Shown: in pieces, positions 34,401 through 42,628 of the stretch
Layout of the letters: each line of letters opens with the position of its first letter
Numbering within the stretch: the stretch's first letter is position 1
The notes under the pieces: generated by a model
What the model saw: the letters and a program-made list of their open reading frames with translations, nothing else
Database searches by the model: none
What the model was told of the DNA's origin: nothing
Assembly: GCF_002735705.1 (NCBI RefSeq)
Contig: NZ_PDZL01000002.1
Span: 496,001 to 560,000, forward strand
From: Janthinobacterium sp. BJB426
GTDB lineage: Bacteria > Pseudomonadota > Gammaproteobacteria > Burkholderiales > Burkholderiaceae_D
DNA length: 64,000 bases
Direction of reading: 5' to 3'
Made by a program: the position numbers and the translations under genes

Positions 34401-35501
34401 TCAGTACAGGTTTGCGGGCCAGTCGGTGTAGCCGCTGGCGCCACCGCCGTAATACGCCTCGCGCGGCGCCACGGTCAGCGCCACGCCATGGCGCAGGCGG
34501 GCCACGAGGTCCGGGTTGGCGATAAAGGGACGGCCAAACGCCACCGCATCAACCTTGCCTTGCGCGCGACGCGCCTGCGCCAGCGGCAAGTCATAGTGGT
34601 TGTTGCCGATGTACGGACCGTCGAACAGCGCCCGCAACGCATCGAGGTCGACGCCTGTCGGCACAGCGCGCGAGGTGGCCGTGGCGCCCTCGACGAAGTG
34701 CAGGTACGCCAGTCCATGGCCGTTCAACTGTTCGATCAGATAGCCATAAGTGGCCATCACGTCGCTGTCGACGGGCGTATTGCCCGCGTCGGGCGTGACG
34801 GGGGACAGGCGGATGCCGACCCGCGCCCCGCCCCAGACGTTCACCACGGCTTGCGTCACTTCCAGGGTCAGCCGCGCGCGGTTTGCGATGCTGCCGCCAT
34901 AAGAGTCCGTGCGCTGGTTGGTCGAATCGCGCAGGAACTGGTCGAGCAGGTAGCTGTTGGCCGAATGCACTTCGACGCCATCGAAACCGGCGCGCAGTGC
35001 GCATGCGGCCGCATGCGCATATTGCGCGACGATGCCGGCGATTTCCCCCGTTTCCAGTGCGCGTGGCATGGACACGGCCTGCATGCCGCTGGCGGTATAG
35101 GTGCTGCCCTCGGCCCGGATGGCGGAAGGGGCGACGGGCGCGGCGCCATCGGGCTGCAGGCTCGCATGCGAAAACCGCCCCACATGCCACAGCTGGCAGA
35201 CGATCTTGCCGCCGGCCGCATGCACGGCATCGGTGACCAGCTTCCAGCCAGCCACCTGCTCGTCCGTCCAGATTCCGGGTGTCATGGCGTAGCCGCGCGC
35301 CTGGGCCGAAATATTCGTCGCTTCGCTGATGATCAGACCGGCGCTGGCGCGCTGGGCGTAATACTCGGCGTGCAAGGCGTTCGGCACGCCATCGTCGCCC
35401 ATGCGGCTGCGTGTGAGCGGCGCCATGACGATGCGGTTGGCCAGCGCCAGCGCACCCAGGTCGACGGGAGAAAATAGATCGCTTTCATGCTGTTCGGTCA
35501 T
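34401..35501 (-). CDS. nemA: Old yellow enzyme, NemA-type alkene reductase
   Basis: This 366-residue FMN enzyme has LFSPVDLGALALANRIVMAPLTR at the N-terminus, the substrate-binding His and Asn in GVEVHSANSYLLDQF, the proton donor region RTDSYGG and the C-terminal GRPFIANPDLVARLR. It reduces the C=C bond of enals, enones, maleimides and nitro compounds with NADPH. The arrangement with a divergently placed or upstream TetR repressor is that of nemRA. A copy of the operator found in front of the TetR gene lies at 35538-35552, 36 bases before the start codon. Confidence 0.93.
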   Translation of the reverse strand: MTEQHESDLFSPVDLGALALANRIVMAPLTRSRMGDDGVPNALHAEYYAQRASAGLIISEATNISAQARGYAMTPGIWTDEQVAGWKLVTDAVHAAGGKIVCQLWHVGRFSHASLQPDGAAPVAPSAIRAEGSTYTASGMQAVSMPRALETGEIAGIVAQYAHAAACALRAGFDGVEVHSANSYLLDQFLRDSTNQRTDSYGGSIANRARLTLEVTQAVVNVWGGARVGIRLSPVTPDAGNTPVDSDVMATYGYLIEQLNGHGLAYLHFVEGATATSRAVPTGVDLDALRALFDGPYIGNNHYDLPLAQARRAQGKVDAVAFGRPFIANPDLVARLRHGVALTVAPREAYYGGGASGYTDWPANLY

Positions 35502-35537
35502 CGTACTGCTTTCATATTGTGCGAGAGGTCAAAATAA

Positions 35538-35552
35538 CTGACCGGTCGTCTA
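35538..35552. promoter_or_regulatory. TetR operator in the nemA promoter
   Basis: The 15-mer ctgaccggtcgtcta, built on the palindrome gaccggtc, is present here and, identically, in front of the TetR gene at 36180-36194. Two exact copies upstream of the regulator and its neighbour mark the repressor binding site. Confidence 0.75.
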
Positions 35553-35573
35553 TTTAATGGTTAAAAAAAACGG

Positions 35574-36158
35574 CTAGGACAGCAGCCGTTGCGTGGTCGA
35601 CATGGCGGCGTCGAACGGTCCGCCGTTCCTGGCCACCTTGACCATCAGAGAAGCGCCCAGCCACAACTGATACAGGGATTCGGCCAGCACGCGCGCCGCC
35701 GTCGCCGCCGCCACGGAACCGTCGAAGTGGCCCGCTTCCACGCACTGCGTCAGGCGCTCCAGGATGGCGCCCGTGCCCTGCTGCAGCACGGCGCCCATGT
35801 CCACGGACAGGTCGCACACTTCGGCGCCCAGCTTGACCACCAGGCATTTGCCTTCCGGCGCGCTGCTGGCCTGGGTGGCGCGCCAGTAGTCAAAATAGGC
35901 CAGCAGGCGCTCGCGCGCCGTGCCTGGTCCCGTCAGCAAGGCGTCGACCGTCTGCAGATAGGTGGTGAAATAGTCATCGAGCAAGGCTTGGCCAAACTCT
36001 TCCTTCGACTTGAAGTAATAGTAGAACGAGCCTTTCGGCACGCCAGCGGCCGCCACCAGCTCGGCCAGGCCCACGGCCGTATAGCCCTTCTCGGCCATCA
36101 GGGCATTGGCGATGTCGATCAGGTGCTGGCGCATGTCAGCGGAGGATTTTTTGCTCAT
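35574..36158 (-). CDS. TetR-family repressor of the alkene reductase
   Basis: This 194-residue protein has the TetR helix-turn-helix (AEKGYTAVGLAELVAAAGVPKGSFYYYFKSKEEF) and a C-terminal ligand domain with cysteines in EGKCLVVKLGAEVCDLS and LTQCVEAG. NemR and AcuR-like repressors sense electrophiles through such cysteines, so a similar redox or alkylation switch is plausible here (inference). It lies upstream of nemA on the same strand with a 72-base gap holding one operator; another sits in its own promoter, implying autorepression. Confidence 0.9.
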   Translation of the reverse strand: MSKKSSADMRQHLIDIANALMAEKGYTAVGLAELVAAAGVPKGSFYYYFKSKEEFGQALLDDYFTTYLQTVDALLTGPGTARERLLAYFDYWRATQASSAPEGKCLVVKLGAEVCDLSVDMGAVLQQGTGAILERLTQCVEAGHFDGSVAAATAARVLAESLYQLWLGASLMVKVARNGGPFDAAMSTTQRLLS

Positions 36159-36164
36159 GCAGCC

Positions 36165-36194
36165 AGTATAGCAAAAAATCTGACCGGTCGTCTA
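36165..36194 (-). promoter_or_regulatory. TetR gene promoter with operator
   Basis: The operator 15-mer ctgaccggtcgtcta occupies 36180-36194. On the minus strand a -10-like TATACT (36165-36170) lies 17 bases from TAGACG (36188-36193), a poor -35 that coincides with the operator. Repressor bound here would block polymerase, which fits autoregulation. Confidence 0.6.
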
Positions 36195-36217
36195 GTAAAC
36201 TATCCCCCGCTCTGCCA

Positions 36218-37498
36218 TCACCCCAGGCGCAGCGCCAATGCAGCCAGGGTCACCAAGAGCACGGGCACGGTCAGCACGATGCCGACGCGGAAATAGTAGC
36301 CCCAGGAAATATGGATATTCTTGCTGTCGAGCACGTGCAGCCACAGCAAGGTGGCCAGGCTGCCGATGGGCGTGATCTTCGGGCCCAGGTCGCTGCCGAT
36401 GACGTTCGCGTAAATCATCGCTTCGCGCACGGCCCCCTGCGCCGTCGTCGGGTCGATGGCCAGCGCGCCCACCAGCACCGTCGGCAGGTTGTTCATCACG
36501 GACGACAATAACGCCGTCAGCACGCCCGTGCCCATGGCCGCGCCCCACACGCCGTACTGCGCAAAGTGGTTCAGCATGCCCGTCAGGTACGCCGTCAGGC
36601 CCGCATTGCGCAAGCCGTACACGACCAGGTACATGCCCAGCGAAAAGACGACGATATGCCACGGCGCATGGCGCAGCACGTGGCGCGTGGAAATCACGTG
36701 GCCCTTGCCGGCCACGCCCAGCAGCAGCGCGGCGCCGACGGCGGCGATCAGGCTGATGGGGACGCCCAGGCTTTCTTGCGAGAAAAATCCCACCAGCAGC
36801 AGCGCCAGCACCAGCCAGCCGGCGCGGAAGGTACCGAGGTCGCGGATGGCGGCGTCCGGGCGTTTCAGCTGCGCCACGTCATAGTCGCGAGGAATATCCT
36901 GGTGGAAAAAGAGCAGCAAGGCCGCCAGGGTCGCCAGCACGGCGACGACATTGACGGGCGCCATCACGGAAGCGTACTCGGCAAAGCCGATCTTGAAGAA
37001 ATCGGCCGAGACGATATTCACCAGGTTCGACACTACCAGCGGCAGGCTGGCCGTGTCGGCAATAAAGCCGGCGGCCATCACGTAGGCCAGGGTGGCCCTG
37101 GCGGAAAATTTCAGGGCCCGCAGCATGGCGATGACGATGGGCGTCAGGATCAGCGCGGCGCCGTCATTGGCGAACACGGCGGACACGAGCGCGCCCAGCA
37201 GGACCAGCAGCACGAACAGTTTTCTGCCGCTGCCGCCGCCCCAGCGCGCCACGTGCAAGGCGGCCCATTCGAAGAAACCGGCCGCGTCCAGCAGCAGGCT
37301 GATGATGATCACGGCGATGAACGTGCCGGTGGCGTTCCACACGATATGCCAGACGACGGGAATGTCGCCCCAGTGGATCACGCCGGCCAGCAAGGCGACA
37401 CAGGCGCCGATGACGGCGCTCCAGCCGATGCCCAGGCCGCGCGGCTGCCAGATGACGAGGACTAATGTGGCGAGAAAGATGAAGAAAGCGGTGAGCAT
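36218..37498 (-). CDS. arsB: ArsB-family arsenite/anion efflux permease
   Basis: The product is 426 residues from ATG 37498, the usual ArsB length; a 20-residue upstream extension is hydrophilic and cysteine-rich and was rejected. It has about 12 hydrophobic segments with ArsB landmarks [34 protein letters not shown] and [23 protein letters not shown]. ArsB extrudes arsenite or antimonite with the proton motive force, alone or with ArsA. No arsR, arsC or arsA is in the window, so the substrate is supported by family only. A strong palindrome sits at its promoter. Confidence 0.87.
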   Translation of the reverse strand: MLTAFFIFLATLVLVIWQPRGLGIGWSAVIGACVALLAGVIHWGDIPVVWHIVWNATGTFIAVIIISLLLDAAGFFEWAALHVARWGGGSGRKLFVLLVLLGALVSAVFANDGAALILTPIVIAMLRALKFSARATLAYVMAAGFIADTASLPLVVSNLVNIVSADFFKIGFAEYASVMAPVNVVAVLATLAALLLFFHQDIPRDYDVAQLKRPDAAIRDLGTFRAGWLVLALLLVGFFSQESLGVPISLIAAVGAALLLGVAGKGHVISTRHVLRHAPWHIVVFSLGMYLVVYGLRNAGLTAYLTGMLNHFAQYGVWGAAMGTGVLTALLSSVMNNLPTVLVGALAIDPTTAQGAVREAMIYANVIGSDLGPKITPIGSLATLLWLHVLDSKNIHISWGYYFRVGIVLTVPVLLVTLAALALRLG

Positions 37499-37555
37499 GA
37501 GGTCCCGTTCGTTGCGGCATCGCGGGCACCATGCGCCGCAGCCATTGAAAATCAA

Positions 37556-37583
37556 CAATAATTCTATAATACTGGAATTATTG
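37556..37583 (-). promoter_or_regulatory. Palindromic operator upstream of arsB
   Basis: Perfect 9-base inverted repeat caataattc-N10-gaattattg in AT-rich sequence, 58 bases before the arsB start. The spacer contains a -10-like TATTATA on the minus strand, so a bound repressor would cover the promoter. This layout suits an ArsR- or MarR-type repressor encoded elsewhere. Confidence 0.55.
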
Positions 37584-37611
37584 AATCAAAGCAAAGCTGC
37601 GGCGTATTTCC

Positions 37612-39261
37612 TTACTTGAGCGCGATGGCAATATCGACCAGTCCCACCGACCCGTTGCCGACGAGGGACGCGGCCGGCGTGGCCGCGCCGCCGCTCAGCA
37701 CGGCCGCACCCGTCGCCAGGTCGATGCGGTACAGCGAGCTCGGTCCCGTGGCCGACGTGCGCAAGGCCGCCAGGGCCAGGCCATTCGCGCCACCCGCGAT
37801 ATCGAAGCCGACGTCGCCCGCCACGGCCAACCCGAGCAGCCCCACATTGACGAGAGTACCGTCATTCGGCGGATTTTGCAGGGCGAGCGCAGCGCTGGCC
37901 GTATCGATATCGAACAACATGGTGGCCGCCGTGCCCGCAAAGCTGTTGCTGTAGGCCGCCGCCGTGACAGCCGGCGTTGCACCGGCGCGGTTGACGGCAC
38001 CATCGGTGGTGGTGGCGCCCGTGTCGACATTGATGCGCAGGCTTTGCCCCGTGTTGCCGATCACGCGCAGGCGGTCGGCGACGGGATTGAAGTCGACGCC
38101 GAAGGCCGTGCCGGCGATGGCCGTGTAGGGCGCGGTGGCGTCCGCCGCATCGGCCGCCAGCGTCGCCTTGACGGTGGCCACACCCGTGTCCGGGGCGATG
38201 GTAACGATGCGCCCCGTTGACGATATCCCGTACAGCAAGCCGTCTTTCGGACGGATATCAAAGCCCAGCAGGCGCTCGCCCGCCGCCAGGCCCGTGACGG
38301 CCACGTTGGCGTCCAGCGTGTTCGGGGTAGCCGTCTTGAAGCTGACGATGCGATTGTCGTCCGTCAGGCCGTAGGCGATGGGGGCGCCCGGCGCCTTCAA
38401 GGCGATGCCGCGCAATTCTTCCGTCACGCCGATGGCCGCCACCAGGGTCGCCGGTGCCGTGCTGGCCGCCAGGTTCAGGGTGTACAGGTTGCGCGCGCCG
38501 GCCACCGTCATGACGGCGTAGCCCGTATTCGTGCGCGCATCGATATCGAAACCGGCGACGCCGGTGGCCGCCACGCCCAGCGGCACGGCATTGGCCAGGG
38601 TGCCGTTGTTGGGCGGATTTTGCGTGTACAGGGTGGCGTTGGCCGCATCGATGACGAACAAGGTGGTGCTGGCCGTGCCGGCGAAGCTGTTGCTGTAGGC
38701 GGCCGCCGTGACGGCGGCATTGACTGCACCGCCATTGATATTGCCGTCCGTCGTGGTGGCCCCCGTGTCGACATTGATGCGCAGGCTCTGGCCCGTGTTG
38801 CTGACGATGCGCAGGCGGTCGGCGACTGGGTTGAAATCGACGCCGAACTCCGTGCCGGCCAGCGCCGTGTAGGGCGCCGTCGCGTCGGCCGCATCGGCTG
38901 CCAGGGTGACCTTCACGGTGGCGGCGCCCGTCACGCCATTCAGGGTGTAGATGCGCCCCGTGCTGCCAACGCCATACAGCTCGCCATCGGCGGGACGGAA
39001 ATCGATGCCCAGCAGGTTTTCGCCAGTTTGCAAACCCGTCACGGTGGCCGTGGTGCGGATGGTGGCTGGCGTGGCGCGGTCGAACGACAGCAGTTTATTA
39101 CTGGCGGCGAGCACGAAGACATCGCCCGCCACCGCCACGGGTGGCGCTGGCGGAACGACAACATCGGCATGGTCGCTGCCGCCGCCGCAGGCAGACAAGG
39201 TCATGGCGACGGCGGAAACGAGCAGCAGCTTGGCAAATGGCAAGGTCGGTAATATCGGCAT
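37612..39261 (-). CDS. Lipoprotein with two DUF4394 domains
   Basis: This 549-residue protein has a lipobox (MTLSAC, about residue 25) followed by GGGSDHAD. Two ~250-residue repeats follow, each with LLGFDIRPKDGLLYGI-like, ADAADATAPYTA, EFGVDFNPVADRLRI, SNTGQSLRINVDTGATTTDG and YSNSFAGT motifs. These are DUF4394 units, expected to form beta-propeller or beta-sandwich surfaces. The repeats are near-identical in places, showing recent internal duplication. Function is unknown; the protein is probably outer-membrane or surface anchored. It is monocistronic, divergent from the DUF6150 gene. Confidence 0.85.
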   Translation of the reverse strand: MPILPTLPFAKLLLVSAVAMTLSACGGGSDHADVVVPPAPPVAVAGDVFVLAASNKLLSFDRATPATIRTTATVTGLQTGENLLGIDFRPADGELYGVGSTGRIYTLNGVTGAATVKVTLAADAADATAPYTALAGTEFGVDFNPVADRLRIVSNTGQSLRINVDTGATTTDGNINGGAVNAAVTAAAYSNSFAGTASTTLFVIDAANATLYTQNPPNNGTLANAVPLGVAATGVAGFDIDARTNTGYAVMTVAGARNLYTLNLAASTAPATLVAAIGVTEELRGIALKAPGAPIAYGLTDDNRIVSFKTATPNTLDANVAVTGLAAGERLLGFDIRPKDGLLYGISSTGRIVTIAPDTGVATVKATLAADAADATAPYTAIAGTAFGVDFNPVADRLRVIGNTGQSLRINVDTGATTTDGAVNRAGATPAVTAAAYSNSFAGTAATMLFDIDTASAALALQNPPNDGTLVNVGLLGLAVAGDVGFDIAGGANGLALAALRTSATGPSSLYRIDLATGAAVLSGGAATPAASLVGNGSVGLVDIAIALK

Positions 39262-39453
39262 GATCGTGGCCCCTGTAAGAGTGAGTGGAAGTGCCGCTCG
39301 TGCCGCCCTTGCGGCGAGCGCACCCCTGTACTACTCGCCATGCGCGCGTTTGGATGCAGCCATGCAAAAATTTATTTCGGCGCCATTGATGCTTGTGTTT
39401 ATGCAACTTTTTCAGTGTATAGTCGCAGGCACGACGACAAGTGGAAACAGAGA

Positions 39454-39726
39454 GTGGCGCGCATATTTCAATCAGAGACCATGGGAGAAGCCGACGTGCG
39501 GGTGGCCATCGTGCCGCGCGACAATGCCGATTTGCTGGTGCACCGCGTCAGCAGCCGGGGCCTGGCACGGGGCGACGCCGTGTGGTACATCACCCGCGAC
39601 CGGCAAGAGGCCACGGCCCGCGTATTCTTCGTCTCGCAAGGCATGGCGCAGCTGAAAATCTGTTTTGTCGACATCTACGCCGAGGCAGGCTGGCAAGTGC
39701 CACGTCCGCGCCATATCCGTCTGTAG
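39454..39726 (+). CDS. DUF6150-like small repeat protein
   Basis: The product is 90 residues if it starts at GTG 39454, giving VARIFQSETMGEADV. I chose this because the ARIF segment belongs to the repeat pattern and GGAA lies 8 bases upstream; ATG 39481 would remove it. The protein is built of short strands: ADVRVAIVP, ADLLVHRVSSRGLARGDAVWY, ATARVFFVS and AQLKICFVD, then EAGW. This is the DUF6150 pattern. Function is unknown. It ends 41 bases before the hcp gene on the same strand and may be co-transcribed with it. Confidence 0.65.
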   Translation: MARIFQSETMGEADVRVAIVPRDNADLLVHRVSSRGLARGDAVWYITRDRQEATARVFFVSQGMAQLKICFVDIYAEAGWQVPRPRHIRL

Positions 39727-39767
39727 CGCAAAAAGCCCGTACACATTGACTGCAAGGGAACATCTTC

Positions 39768-40343
39768 ATGGATTTGATCCTGCTGGAACCCGGCAACGGG
39801 GAACTCGTATTCGGCAAGGCGACGGACGGTAGCAATGGCGGAAGTCTTATCGACACCGCCTGGAGCGACGCCGCCGCGTTTCAGGGCATGGGCCAGTGCA
39901 TCGAGCTGATGTCCTTACATCAAGGCATGAAGCAGCAAGTGACGACCGACGTCAGCAATGCGGCGCGCACGTCCGGGCGGCCCGTGATCACGGAATTTAC
40001 CTGCGTCAAATATGTCGACCAGACGTCCGTCAAGCTGTATGAACTGTGCCTGCGCGCCGAGCCACTGGGCAGGGGTGCCGCCCAGCCTACCAAGCTGTCC
40101 ATCGCCCGCAACTCGGGCGACAAGACGGTCAACATCATCACCATCTCGCTGCGCGATGCCCTGATCAGCGAAATCCAGCTGCAAACCCATCCCGATGACA
40201 TGCCGACCGAACAGTTCAAGCTGAACTTTACGGAAATCCTCTGGAGCCACAGCGTGCAGCGTGCGGACGGCCAGCCCGCAGCCCAGAACACGACGGGCTG
40301 GAGCCTGGCGCGCAACCGCCCGATCAGCGCTTTTACGGCATGA
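39768..40343 (+). CDS. hcp: Type VI secretion tube protein Hcp (orphan)
   Basis: This 191-residue protein fits the Hcp family: MDLILLEPGNGEL start, VTTDVSNAARTSGRPVITEFTCVKYVD, SVKLYELCLRAEPL and QFKLNFTEILWSH. Hcp hexamers stack into the T6SS inner tube and can carry small effectors inside the ring. No other T6SS gene (tssB/C, clpV, vgrG) is in the window, so this is an orphan copy, which in many proteobacteria pairs with a cargo gene. The following gene is the obvious candidate. Confidence 0.85.
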   Translation: MDLILLEPGNGELVFGKATDGSNGGSLIDTAWSDAAAFQGMGQCIELMSLHQGMKQQVTTDVSNAARTSGRPVITEFTCVKYVDQTSVKLYELCLRAEPLGRGAAQPTKLSIARNSGDKTVNIITISLRDALISEIQLQTHPDDMPTEQFKLNFTEILWSHSVQRADGQPAAQNTTGWSLARNRPISAFTA

Positions 40344-40432
40344 TAAAGATGAGCTGCGCCTGCCCGCCACGGCAGTACAGGCGTCTGGCACAGTAGACCG
40401 TCAGCAAACCGATACGCCATAAGGATACCCTC

Positions 40433-41254
40433 ATGAGCAAATACATCCGCATCGCCGGCAGTCCCGCCAAGGGCATCGTCCTGCTGGGCGACGATGGCAC
40501 GCTGCGCAGCCTGGCCCAGGTCGAGCGGAACTTGTACTGGCTGGACTGCACCAAGGCCCCTGGCTTCGTGCCTGGCGACACGGCGTTCGCCTGCCTGCTG
40601 GGCGATGGCGCGGGCTACACCACGCTGGTGCATGGCACGGCCATCCGTTTTCTCGCCGCCCTGGGCCAGCCGGAGGCGCGCTGGAAAGACGTCGCGGGGC
40701 CGCCTGCCGGCACCGGCATGGCCGGCCTGGCCGGCGACCACCATCACGGCTACCTGCTGCTGGCCGCCGATGGCCACGGCCTGTACCGGCTGGACAGGTC
40801 GGCCAATGGCAATGGTGAGTGGAATGCATGGGAGCGCTGCGCCGCCCTGCCCCCGCCATTGCGCGGCAAGGCCACCCTGATCGCCGGCGACTGGCAGCAT
40901 GGCATGCTAGCGGTGGGTGAGGCTGCGGCAGCAAAACTGTCACGCGGCGGCGACGCCTGGACGGCGCTGCCGCCGCCACCGCTGGCCATCGAGATGGTGA
41001 CGGGCAATTTCCACGATGGTTTCGTCGCCTATGGCGAGGGGCAGCTGTGCATGCTGGACTCGGGCGCCCAGCCAAGGTGGAGCCGCCTGGGCGTGCCAAA
41101 CTTCGACCTGCGTGCCCTGTCCGGCGATCCGGTCCACGGCGTGGCGGCCGTGCTGGCCGATTCCAGCGGCGACGGCACACTGGTCGCGTATGCCCTGCGT
41201 CCGGGACGGGAACCGTGGTCGCTGGCACTGGCGCCGCCGGCAAGGCGCCGCTAA
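40433..41254 (+). CDS. Unknown protein downstream of hcp, propeller-like
   Basis: This 273-residue protein has no signal peptide and no recognised domain. AAGGA lies 7 bases before the start. The sequence shows recurring units with the pattern GD-x-x-HG-x-x-x-V/L: LAGDHHHGYLLLAADGHG, IAGDWQHGMLAVGEAA, VTGNFHDGFVAYGEGQ and LSGDPVHGVAAVLADS. That suggests a small beta-propeller of about five blades. It follows orphan hcp by 89 bases on the same strand, so it may be a cargo, adaptor or immunity partner. No toxin catalytic motif is visible. Confidence 0.65.
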   Translation: MSKYIRIAGSPAKGIVLLGDDGTLRSLAQVERNLYWLDCTKAPGFVPGDTAFACLLGDGAGYTTLVHGTAIRFLAALGQPEARWKDVAGPPAGTGMAGLAGDHHHGYLLLAADGHGLYRLDRSANGNGEWNAWERCAALPPPLRGKATLIAGDWQHGMLAVGEAAAAKLSRGGDAWTALPPPPLAIEMVTGNFHDGFVAYGEGQLCMLDSGAQPRWSRLGVPNFDLRALSGDPVHGVAAVLADSSGDGTLVAYALRPGREPWSLALAPPARRR

Positions 41255-41257
41255 GCC

Positions 41258-42628
41258 CTACTCTTCCAGCCCTCCCCCCAGCGCCTTGTACAGGGCCACG
41301 GCCGACTTGAACTGGTCGCGCCGCGCGTCGAGCAGGGTTTGCTGCGCCGCGTACGACTGGCGCTGCGCGTCGAGCAATTCCAGGCGGCTGTCCTGGCCCG
41401 CGTCGTAGCGTAGCTGCGACAGGCGCTGGCGCTGCTGCGCCGCCACCACCACGCGTTCTTGCGCGGCGATCTGCTGCGCATACGTGGCGCTGCCGGCCAG
41501 GCCGTCGCGCACGTCGCGAAACGCTGCCTGGATCGCCTGTTCGTATTGCAGCACGGCCACGTCCTTGCGCAGGCGCGACAGCTGCAATTCCGCGCGCAGC
41601 TGGCCGCCCTGGAACAGCGGTTGCGTTACTTGCGGCGCAAACGACCAGCTGCGCGCGCTGCCGCGGAACAAGTCACTGAGTTCCGGGCTGGCAAAGCCCA
41701 GCGACGCCGTCAGCGACAGACGCGGGAAGAAGGCGGCGCGGGCGGCGCCGATTTCCGCATTCGCCGCGACCAGCGCATATTCGGCCTGCAGGATATCGGG
41801 GCGGCGCGCCAGCAAGTCCGACGGCAGGCCGGGCGGCAGCTGCGTCAGCACGGGCTGGCCATCGAGCGGCCGGCCTGCCGGCAAGTCCGTTGGCAGCGGC
41901 GCGCCCAGCAACAATTCCAGGTTGTTGCGCGCCAGGGCACCGGCCCGCTCGCGCGCCTGCACGTCCGCTTCCGCCGTGGCCGCCTGCCCTTCGGCTTGCG
42001 CCACGTCAAGGCCACTGCCCTGCTGCGCGCCATGCAGGCGCTGCGTCAGGACCAGGGCCTGACGCCAGTCAAGCAGGGTTTGCCGCGCCAGCGCCAGCTG
42101 TTCCTCGGCCAGGCGCTGCTCCAGGTAAGCATCGGCCACGGCGCCGATCAGGGCCATGTGCGCGGCGCGCTGACCCTGCTGCGTGGCCAGGTAACGGGCA
42201 AAGGCGGCATCCGACAGCGAGCGCAGGCGGCCGAACAGGTCGATCTCGAACGCGCTCATGGCGATGCCCGCAGTGAACTGATTTTGCGTCACCGCATCGG
42301 CGCCGCGCTGGCGCACGCCACCCGCATTCGCGCCGATGGCCGGATAGCGGCCCGCATCCTGGATCTGGTACTGGGCCCGCACGGCTTCCACGTTGAGGGA
42401 CGCCACGCGCAAGTCGCGATTGTTTTCCAGCGCGATGCCGACCAGGCGCTGCAGGCGCGCATCGAGCAGCATCTGGCGCCAGCCCAGGTCCGCCGCAGTG
42501 TCGGCCGTGGCTGGCACTGCGGCCTCGCCATAACTGGCCGGTATCGGCGCCGCCGGCTTGACCAGCGGCGGCGTCAATGAACACGCCGATAACAAGCCGG
42601 CGATCGGTAACAGATAAAACCAGCGCAT
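41258..42628 (-). CDS. RND efflux outer membrane factor (OprM/AdeC-like)
   Basis: This 456-residue lipoprotein (lipobox LLSAC near residue 16) has two OEP repeats (LGWRQMLLDARLQRLVGIALENNRDLR; FGRLRSLSDAAFARYLATQQGQRAA; LLARRPDILQAEY). It forms the trimeric TolC-like channel of the tripartite pump. Its ATG overlaps the stop of the RND permease gene by one base (TAATG), so it is the last gene of an MFP-RND-OMF operon. Its 3' end lies 3 bases from the convergent hcp-linked gene. Confidence 0.93.
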   Translation of the reverse strand: MRWFYLLPIAGLLSACSLTPPLVKPAAPIPASYGEAAVPATADTAADLGWRQMLLDARLQRLVGIALENNRDLRVASLNVEAVRAQYQIQDAGRYPAIGANAGGVRQRGADAVTQNQFTAGIAMSAFEIDLFGRLRSLSDAAFARYLATQQGQRAAHMALIGAVADAYLEQRLAEEQLALARQTLLDWRQALVLTQRLHGAQQGSGLDVAQAEGQAATAEADVQARERAGALARNNLELLLGAPLPTDLPAGRPLDGQPVLTQLPPGLPSDLLARRPDILQAEYALVAANAEIGAARAAFFPRLSLTASLGFASPELSDLFRGSARSWSFAPQVTQPLFQGGQLRAELQLSRLRKDVAVLQYEQAIQAAFRDVRDGLAGSATYAQQIAAQERVVVAAQQRQRLSQLRYDAGQDSRLELLDAQRQSYAAQQTLLDARRDQFKSAVALYKALGGGLEE

